Source: Corynebacterium sp. NML98-0116 (lineage in GTDB: Bacteria > Actinomycetota > Actinomycetes > Mycobacteriales > Mycobacteriaceae). Taken from it: DNA of 64,000 nucleotides. Positions 58,223-64,000 of the stretch are shown here, piece after piece. The translations under genes and the position numbers were made by a program. The stretch spans positions 828,875 through 892,874 of the forward strand of contig NZ_CP017639.1 in assembly GCF_001767255.1 (NCBI RefSeq), in the 5' to 3' direction. How positions within the stretch are numbered: position 1 is the stretch's first letter; every line of letters starts with the position of its first letter. The notes below the pieces were generated by a model. The model worked only from the letters and a program-made list of their open reading frames with translations. It was not told the origin of the DNA and made no database searches.

Positions 58223-58507
58223 ATGGCCACCATTCGTATGACCGCGTTTGTGCACGGGCACGTTCAAGGCGTCGGGTTCCGCTGGTGGACCCGCTGCCGG
58301 GCCTTGGAGCTCGGCCTACAGGGGTATGCGAAGAATCTTGTCGACGGCCGCGTTGAAGTAGTCGCGGAAGGCGACGAAGGGGACGTCGATACGCTGAAGC
58401 GACTACTGGAAGAACAGCCCTCCTCAACGCAGCGACCGGGCCGCGTGGACATAGTAGTCGCGCAGTACGGTGAGCCTCGTGGGGCGGAAGGCTTCCACGA
58501 ACGGTAA
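58223..58507 (+). CDS. acyP: Acylphosphatase
   Basis: 94 aa, normal length. The catalytic loop GHVQGVGFRWW (with the key Arg) and the Asn of YAKNLVDGRVEVVAEG are both present. Hydrolyses acyl phosphates; physiological role unclear. ATG at 58223. Its TAA stop forms the start of the predicted smc -10 box. Confidence 0.95.
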   Translation: MATIRMTAFVHGHVQGVGFRWWTRCRALELGLQGYAKNLVDGRVEVVAEGDEGDVDTLKRLLEEQPSSTQRPGRVDIVVAQYGEPRGAEGFHER

Positions 58508-58517
58508 ACTCACCACA
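58505..58517 (+). promoter_or_regulatory. Predicted -10 box of smc overlapping the acyP stop
   Basis: TAAACT (58505-58510) ends 7 bases before the ATG at 58518; its TAA is the acyP stop codon. No Shine-Dalgarno sequence. Confidence 0.5.
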
Positions 58518-61500
58518 ATGCATTTGAAATCGTTGACGCTGAAGGGCTTTAAGTCCTTCGCTTCTTCGACGACGATGAAGTTCGAGCCCGGCATCTGCGC
58601 TGTTGTCGGACCGAACGGCTCAGGTAAATCGAACGTCGTCGACGCGCTTGCCTGGGTGATGGGGGAGCAGGGTGCGAAGAATCTACGCGGTGGGAAGATG
58701 CAGGATGTCATCTTCGCGGGAGCGGGGGACCGCAAGCCACTAGGGCGCGCAGAGGTAACACTCACCTTCGACAACAGCGATAAGCACCTTCCAGTGGACT
58801 TCACGGAGGTTGCGATCACGCGACGTATGTTCCGTGATGGAGCCTCCGAGTACGAAATTAACGGCTCGAAAGCCCGGCTGATGGACATTCAGGAGCTGTT
58901 GTCGGACTCAGGTATTGGCCGCGAGATGCACATCATCGTCGGGCAGGGCAAGCTGTCTGAGATTTTGGAGTCGCGCCCTGAGGAGCGCCGAGCGTTCATT
59001 GAGGAAGCCGCGGGTGTGCTGAAGCATCGGCGTCGGAAGGAAAAGGCGCAACGCAAGCTTCAATCGATGCAAGGCAACGTCGACAGGCTGCAGGATCTGA
59101 CAGATGAGCTTGGCAAGCAGCTCAAGCCGCTGGAGCGCCAGGCCGAAGCCGCGAAGCGCGCCGCGACTGTGCAAGCCACGCTTCGCGACGCCCGGCTCCG
59201 CCTCGCCGGCCACCAGATGGTCACGCTGCAGGCAGCGCATGCACAAAGTGACGAGAGTGCGAAGCTGCTCGAAGAACAGGTCGAGACCGTGACCGCGTCG
59301 CTCGAGAGCGCTGAGGAACAGTACGCGCAGCTCGAGGAAGAACAACGGGAGGTACAGCCGCGTGCCCAGGAGTCACAGGAAACTTGGTTTGCACTGTCAT
59401 CTCTCGAGGAACGGGCGAACGCGACGTTGCGCATCGCACAGGAACGCGCGCACAACCTGAACACGCAGACTGAGTACCACGGGCAAGACCCAGAGGAGCT
59501 GCTCGCTCGGGCAGCAGCAGCGGACGAAGAATATGAGGTGGCCATTGAGGCTGCCGAGGAAGCCGCGGAGCGACTTGAGGTTGTTCGGGAAGACGTTGCC
59601 GAATACCAGGCTGCGTTCGATGAAGCTGAACGCGAACACGTGGCGCAGATTCAGGCGGTAGCGGATCGCCGTGAGGGCGTTGTGCGGCTGGTGGCGCAAG
59701 AGGAGGCGCACCAGCAGGCCGTGCTCGGAGGTGAGCAAGAGGCAACCCGGCTTGAAGAGCAGCTTTCACTCAGCAGCGAGCGGGCCCACAGCGCCCGCGG
59801 CGAAGCCGAGGAGGTAGCGGAGAAGATTGCTGAGCTTGAAGCCCGCCGAGGGCCACTCGTCCATGAGTACGAGCAAGCAAGCTCAGAGCTCACTGCCGCC
59901 GAGCAGCGCTTTCAGGAGCTACAGATGCAGCAACGCGAGCATGAGCGGGCGGTGTTTACGCTGCAGTCGAAGATAGAGACGCTGCAGCACCAAATGCCAA
60001 CACGTACCGCGGAGGAGATGCTCGGGGGCTATCCCGCGCTTGCATCACTGGTGAAGGCTCCTGCTGACCTGGCAGGAGCGCTGGCTGCCGCGCTGGGTGG
60101 CTTCAGTGAGGCATTGGTGGGCGAGCGCGACTTGGACGTTGTGGAGCAGCTGCAATCTGCAGATCGTGCCAGCATCGTTGAGGCAGTCGGCGGCGCGCTG
60201 TGGCGTGTTGAAACCGACGGGTGCTATGACTGGCTCCTCGACCACCTCGACGTCGACGTTTCGGTCGCGGGCCCCGTGGCGCGCCTGTTAGCAGACGTTG
60301 TTGTAGTGGAGACGCCGCAGGAGGGCGTGGACGTCGTGAAGGCAGACCCACGACTGCGTGCTGTGACGCGAGAGGGGGCACTATTCGGCGAAGGCTGGAT
60401 GTCGGTAGGCATCGCGAGCGCGTCTACGGTCGAGGTGAGTGCGCAGGTTGAAGCCGCACAGCGAGACCTACGCACCGCAGAGCACGCGTTGGCGGAGCTC
60501 TCGGGCACGTTTGAGGGAGCGCAGCTCGCAGCCGAGGACGCGCGGGTGAATGTTGCGGCGGCGAAGGCAGCGCTGCGCGAGCACGACACCGAGGTTGCTT
60601 CGTGGCAGCGTGAGCATCAGCGCTTGGCTGCGCAATCGGACACGGCCGAGCAAGAGCGCGTCCGTGCCGCGCAGCAGCTTGAGGAGGCAGAGCAGCGGCT
60701 CGCTCAGCGCCGTGAGCAACTGCTGGAAACCCAGGAGCGTCTTTCTCGCATCGACGACACTCCTGCTGCGGAAGGCCCTTCGCCCGAGGCCCGTGATGCT
60801 GCATCCCAGCAACTGACGCAGGCGAAGGCGATCGAACTGGAAGCGGTTCTCGCTGCTCGTGAGACGCAACAGCGCGCTCAGACAATTGCGGGGAAGGGCG
60901 ATGCGTTGCGGCGCCAGGCGGAAAACGAGCGCCAGGCAAAAGCGCGTCATGACGCAGCCGTTGCACGTCGGCGGTCCCAGGCCCTGCTCGCCGGAGCCGT
61001 GAAGGAACACACGGAGGCACTGATCTCGCGAGTCCAGGATGCATTACAACGAGCCACCGCGCAGCGCGATGAGCTGCAGCGCACGCTTGCTGCGCTGCAG
61101 GGCAGGATTCAACAAGAGCGATCGCAGGTCAGCGCTGCTCGTCAGCAGCTGAATCGGTTGAGTGACCGCGCGCACGCCGCAGACATTGCAAGGTCGCAGG
61201 CGAAGGTGCGTCTTGAGGAAGCTCAGCAGAAGATCGTCGAGTCGCTCGGTATTTCGGTCGATGACTTGCTCGCGAACTTCGCGCCGGGAGAAGACTTTGA
61301 CGAGTCCACTGAGACCCAGCGACTGCGCCAGGCCGAAAAAGACTTGCGCTCTTTGGGGAAGGTGAACCCGCTGGCTCTCGAAGAGTTTAAGGCGCTTGAG
61401 GAACGCTATACGTTCCTCTCTACCCAGCTTGCCGATGTGATTCAGGCTCGAAAGGACTTGCTCGACGTCATCGAGGATGTCGACGCCCACATCCTGCAGC

Positions 61501-61982
61501 TCTTCACGGATGCATGGCACGACGTGGAGGAGGAGTTTCCACGTGTGTTCCATACGCTGTTTCCCGGTGGGGAAGCCCGCCTGATACTCACGGAACCAGA
61601 TGACATGCTGCTCACCGGCATCGAGATTGAGGCGCGTCCACCGGGCAAGCGCGTCAAGCGGCTGTCACTGCTTTCAGGTGGGGAGAAGTCGCTGACTGCT
61701 CTGGCGTTTCTGGTGGCGATTTTCCGAGCGCGCCCGAGCCCGTTCTACGTGCTGGACGAGGTGGAGGCAGCGCTCGATGACGTGAATCTGCGCCGATTGA
61801 TCGCGCTGCTCGAGGAGCTGCGGCAGGACTCGCAGCTCATTGTGATCACGCACCAGAAGCCGACCATGAATGTGGCGAACGTGCTCTACGGTGTCACCAT
61901 GCGCGGTGATGGTGTAACGAGGGTGCTCTCACAAAGAATGCGCCCGGCGGGGTCAGCTCCTGACTCCGATCCGGACGCATAA
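58518..61982 (+). CDS. smc: Chromosome segregation protein SMC
   Basis: 1154 aa SMC ATPase of the condensin-like complex. N-terminal HLKSLTLKGFKSFAS and Walker A GPNGSGKSN; Q-loop near WVMGEQ. Two long coiled coils flank a hinge (about residues 490-650, MLGGYPALASLVKAPADLAG). The C-terminal head has LSGGEKSLTALAFL and Walker B FYVLDEVEAALDD. The start ATG 58518 begins the head domain; a longer frame to 58470 overlaps acyP. ftsY, its usual neighbour, is separated here by a minus-strand gene. Confidence 0.96.
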   Translation: MHLKSLTLKGFKSFASSTTMKFEPGICAVVGPNGSGKSNVVDALAWVMGEQGAKNLRGGKMQDVIFAGAGDRKPLGRAEVTLTFDNSDKHLPVDFTEVAITRRMFRDGASEYEINGSKARLMDIQELLSDSGIGREMHIIVGQGKLSEILESRPEERRAFIEEAAGVLKHRRRKEKAQRKLQSMQGNVDRLQDLTDELGKQLKPLERQAEAAKRAATVQATLRDARLRLAGHQMVTLQAAHAQSDESAKLLEEQVETVTASLESAEEQYAQLEEEQREVQPRAQESQETWFALSSLEERANATLRIAQERAHNLNTQTEYHGQDPEELLARAAAADEEYEVAIEAAEEAAERLEVVREDVAEYQAAFDEAEREHVAQIQAVADRREGVVRLVAQEEAHQQAVLGGEQEATRLEEQLSLSSERAHSARGEAEEVAEKIAELEARRGPLVHEYEQASSELTAAEQRFQELQMQQREHERAVFTLQSKIETLQHQMPTRTAEEMLGGYPALASLVKAPADLAGALAAALGGFSEALVGERDLDVVEQLQSADRASIVEAVGGALWRVETDGCYDWLLDHLDVDVSVAGPVARLLADVVVVETPQEGVDVVKADPRLRAVTREGALFGEGWMSVGIASASTVEVSAQVEAAQRDLRTAEHALAELSGTFEGAQLAAEDARVNVAAAKAALREHDTEVASWQREHQRLAAQSDTAEQERVRAAQQLEEAEQRLAQRREQLLETQERLSRIDDTPAAEGPSPEARDAASQQLTQAKAIELEAVLAARETQQRAQTIAGKGDALRRQAENERQAKARHDAAVARRRSQALLAGAVKEHTEALISRVQDALQRATAQRDELQRTLAALQGRIQQERSQVSAARQQLNRLSDRAHAADIARSQAKVRLEEAQQKIVESLGISVDDLLANFAPGEDFDESTETQRLRQAEKDLRSLGKVNPLALEEFKALEERYTFLSTQLADVIQARKDLLDVIEDVDAHILQLFTDAWHDVEEEFPRVFHTLFPGGEARLILTEPDDMLLTGIEIEARPPGKRVKRLSLLSGGEKSLTALAFLVAIFRARPSPFYVLDEVEAALDDVNLRRLIALLEELRQDSQLIVITHQKPTMNVANVLYGVTMRGDGVTRVLSQRMRPAGSAPDSDPDA

Positions 61983-61997
61983 ATAGGGGTGCGGGGC

Positions 61998-62522
61998 TTA
62001 GTTCTTTACAACAAGCTCCAGTGTTCCCTCAGGACCAACTGCGAAGAGTTTATCCTGGCCGAGCACCTTCAGGCTCGTGGTCTGCTTCAGCAAGTCGCTG
62101 GTGGTGTTTTCCCAGATGGTGTCCTCAGACGGGCATGCCTTCCTCGTCGTCGGCGTCTTGAACGTGGAGACCGCACCAGTTGCTTCGTCAATGGTGAAGC
62201 CGACGCCGTAGCCGTTGCATGGACCGCCTACAAGCACGTAGCCCTTATCTTCCTTGACAAATTGGACAGTAGCGCCGTCATACAACGGCAGCGGTGCCCA
62301 GGTGGTGTTCAGTGCGGTGGTGAGCGCCTCACCAGTCGCTGGTACTGCCTCCTTCGGCGCGTCGGTGCCAACGCTCGGCACGTCTACCTTTGAGCTGCCA
62401 AGCTGGCCACTTGAGGCAATGATGCCAAGTCCGACGGCCAGCGAAATCAGTGTTGTGAGGACTGGCAGGATCCATTGGGCAACGTCTTGTGGCAGATTCT
62501 TCAAAAATGGGGGAGTATTCAT
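61998..62522 (-). CDS. Membrane-anchored META-like domain protein
   Basis: 174 aa. One N-terminal hydrophobic segment (about 15-40, ILPVLTTLISLAVGLGIIAS) is followed by a linker and a C-terminal domain (about 75-174). That domain contains GGPCNGYGVGF, FKTPTTRKACPS and IWENTTSDLLKQ, which resemble the META/HslJ pattern (G-N-G-C, ITxxACP). Function of META domains is poorly known. Convergent with smc (15 bases) and divergent from ftsY. Confidence 0.65.
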   Translation of the reverse strand: MNTPPFLKNLPQDVAQWILPVLTTLISLAVGLGIIASSGQLGSSKVDVPSVGTDAPKEAVPATGEALTTALNTTWAPLPLYDGATVQFVKEDKGYVLVGGPCNGYGVGFTIDEATGAVSTFKTPTTRKACPSEDTIWENTTSDLLKQTTSLKVLGQDKLFAVGPEGTLELVVKN

Positions 62523-62600
62523 AAACCTTATTCAACCACGTTGTTGGCATAAATGGGGTATTCCACACAGTTTTTGGGCGCCTTTGGCACTATGGAAGTC

Positions 62601-64000
62601 ATGACTACGTACTCGTTATGGATTGCAATCGCAGCTGTGGTGCTCGTGATTCTCATTGTGGGCATCATCATTGTTGGCAATAAACGGAAATCGGCAAAGT
62701 CTGTTTCCTTTGAAAAGACCGAGGAGCCGAAAGAACTTACCCAGCAGGAGAAGTCTGGAAACTACCAGGCAAAGGGGGGTTTTAATTTCGCTCAAGCAGG
62801 AGTGAAGGAAAAGGAACCTATCCCGCGTGTCGACGCCCCCTCCGATCCGAAGCCCGCTCAGGCTGTGCCAATGCCGGAGCCTGAGCCGCTTGTAGACGAG
62901 GGGTCGACGTCTGAGCCTGCGCCTGAGCCGGAGCCAGTTGAGGAAACCCAGTCCGAAAAGCCTGAGCCGGTGGCTGTACCGGAACCGCAGGCCGACCCTG
63001 AACCTGCAGTAGAACCGAAACCTGAGGTTGAGAAGGAGCCGGAACCGACACTGGTCGCGGAAGAGCCAAAGGCGCCCGCGCCTGCAGAACCCGCCTCCGA
63101 CGAAGCAGACGTCGAACACCAAGACATCGAAGAAGCACAAGAGGCAGCGGACGCAGCCGCAGCAACGGTCGACGGGGCGGAACGTGCCCTGGAAGACGGC
63201 GCCGAACCGACCGAGGACGCAATTGTCAGCGAACCAGTCTCCTCCGAGCCTGTCGAGGCAATCGCGCCAGCCGCAGGCCGGATGGGCAAGCTGCGCGGGC
63301 GCCTGTCGCGCTCGCAGAACGCGATTGGCCAAGGGCTGCTTGGCATTCTTACCGCGGGCGACCTCGACGAGGACGCGTGGGAAGAGATCGAAGACACCCT
63401 CATCATGGCGGATATCGGTGCGGATCTGACCATGCGCATTACCGATGCACTGCGTCAGAAGATTGCCGAGCGAGGCGTGGCATCTGAGGCTGAAGGACGC
63501 GCAATGCTGCGGGAAACCCTGATCGAAGCCGCGAAGCCAGAGCTCGATCGTTCGATTCACGCAATGCCGAACGAAGGCAAGCCCGCTGTGATCCTGGTAG
63601 TCGGCGTCAACGGCACGGGTAAGACCACCACGACGGGCAAGCTTGCACGCGTACTCGTAGCGATGGGCCACTCGGTGGTACTTGGCGCTGCGGATACATT
63701 CCGCGCTGCTGCGGCAGACCAACTGGAGACGTGGGGGCGTCGGGTAGGCGCCTCTACGGTCCGCGGAGCAGAAGGCGCGGACCCTGCCTCTGTCGCGTTC
63801 GACGCCGTGGCGACCGGCGTGCAAGAGGGTGCGGATGTCGTGCTTGTAGACACAGCGGGGCGTCTGCACACCTCGACTGGCTTGATGGATCAGCTGGGTA
63901 AGGTGAAACGGGTCGTCGAAAAGAAATCCACTGTTGATGAGGTGCTCCTGGTACTGGATGCAACGGTTGGACAAAACGGCATTGCGCAGGCGCGAGTGTT
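62601..64000 (+). CDS. ftsY: Signal recognition particle receptor FtsY (3' truncated)
   Basis: Membrane-targeting GTPase for co-translational insertion. The ATG at 62601 follows CACTAT, whose end is 7 bases upstream, a non-standard first base; an ATG at 62592 is an alternative. N-terminal TM segment (about 5-28), then a long Pro/Glu-rich acidic linker (about residues 50-220). The NG domain: four-helix N domain (GILTAGDLDEDAWEEIED), G1 VVGVNGTGKTTTTGKL, ADTFRAAAADQLE, G3 LVDTAGRLH. It runs off the window after DATVGQNGIAQARV, so G4, G5 and the C-terminus are missing. Confidence 0.95.
   Translation, partial: MTTYSLWIAIAAVVLVILIVGIIIVGNKRKSAKSVSFEKTEEPKELTQQEKSGNYQAKGGFNFAQAGVKEKEPIPRVDAPSDPKPAQAVPMPEPEPLVDEGSTSEPAPEPEPVEETQSEKPEPVAVPEPQADPEPAVEPKPEVEKEPEPTLVAEEPKAPAPAEPASDEADVEHQDIEEAQEAADAAAATVDGAERALEDGAEPTEDAIVSEPVSSEPVEAIAPAAGRMGKLRGRLSRSQNAIGQGLLGILTAGDLDEDAWEEIEDTLIMADIGADLTMRITDALRQKIAERGVASEAEGRAMLRETLIEAAKPELDRSIHAMPNEGKPAVILVVGVNGTGKTTTTGKLARVLVAMGHSVVLGAADTFRAAAADQLETWGRRVGASTVRGAEGADPASVAFDAVATGVQEGADVVLVDTAGRLHTSTGLMDQLGKVKRVVEKKSTVDEVLLVLDATVGQNGIAQARV

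Noticed and set aside
62616-63974. 452-codon open frame on the minus strand
   Set aside because: Antisense to ftsY, which has all G motifs; the frame is an artefact of the Pro/Glu repeats.

Overview
The window is a G+C-rich chromosomal segment of an actinobacterium, most likely a Corynebacterium. Four things point there. The gene order ileS-dinB-...-lspA-rluD-...-dnaE1-...-ilvA-treZ-...-treY-...-glgX-...-hisDCB...HAFI-...-lgt-pyk-glgP-...-rnc-fpg-...-smc-ftsY is typical of that genus. A SepIVA/DivIVA-like protein sits upstream of yceD-rnc-fpg. There are Mycobacteriales-type lipoproteins and a DUF4921-like protein. Many genes also carry a TANNNT -10 box placed exactly where a leaderless mRNA would start. 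Both edges cut genes: ileS lacks its 5' part and ftsY its 3' part. No tRNA, rRNA, insertion sequence, prophage or CRISPR array was seen, and no stretch longer than about 300 bases lacks a gene.

Layout. 1-10.3 kb: ileS end, dinB, asparaginase, an MTB12-like lipoprotein, an ABC-F ATPase, a lipoprotein, lspA, a RluD-type pseudouridine synthase and a small anchored protein. 10.3-14.2 kb: a three-gene MacAB-like exporter (adaptor lipoprotein, ATPase, permease). 14.2-20.1 kb: dnaE1, a MetE-like protein and two small secreted proteins. 20.2-33.3 kb: ilvA, treZ, a YigZ-family protein, a small membrane protein, an S4 protein, a (p)ppGpp-synthetase-like protein, treY, an unknown protein, a DEDDh exonuclease with BRCT, glgX and a TetR regulator. 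33.4-34.7 kb: a lipoprotein and a membrane protein. 34.8-45.3 kb: the histidine cluster hisD-hisC-hisB-(58 aa protein)-MFS-hisH-hisA-impA-hisF-hisI, then a TIGR02234-type membrane protein, a TrpC-like protein that has lost its catalytic residues, and lgt. 45.4-54.4 kb: pyk, glgP, an M20D amidohydrolase, a GalT/HIT-like DUF4921 protein, a small unknown, glycerate kinase and SepIVA. 54.5-64 kb: yceD, rnc, fpg, an AGCS symporter, acyP, smc, a META-like protein and ftsY.

How the genes work together. Histidine biosynthesis is nearly complete here. treY and treZ convert alpha-glucan to trehalose; glgX debranches and glgP phosphorolyses the same polymer, so alpha-glucan turnover is a theme spread over about 28 kb. 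LspA and Lgt, the lipoprotein-processing enzymes, occur with several predicted lipoproteins. The right end is a conserved division, RNA-processing, DNA-repair, SMC and SRP neighbourhood.

The most notable observations are (1) the TrpC homologue whose catalytic positions are replaced, (2) the dense set of predicted leaderless starts, several with the upstream stop codon forming the first three bases of the -10 box, (3) two neighbouring small secreted proteins of similar design and unknown function, and (4) palindromes at the glgX and ilvA promoter regions. All family assignments were made by reading motifs; no searches were run.
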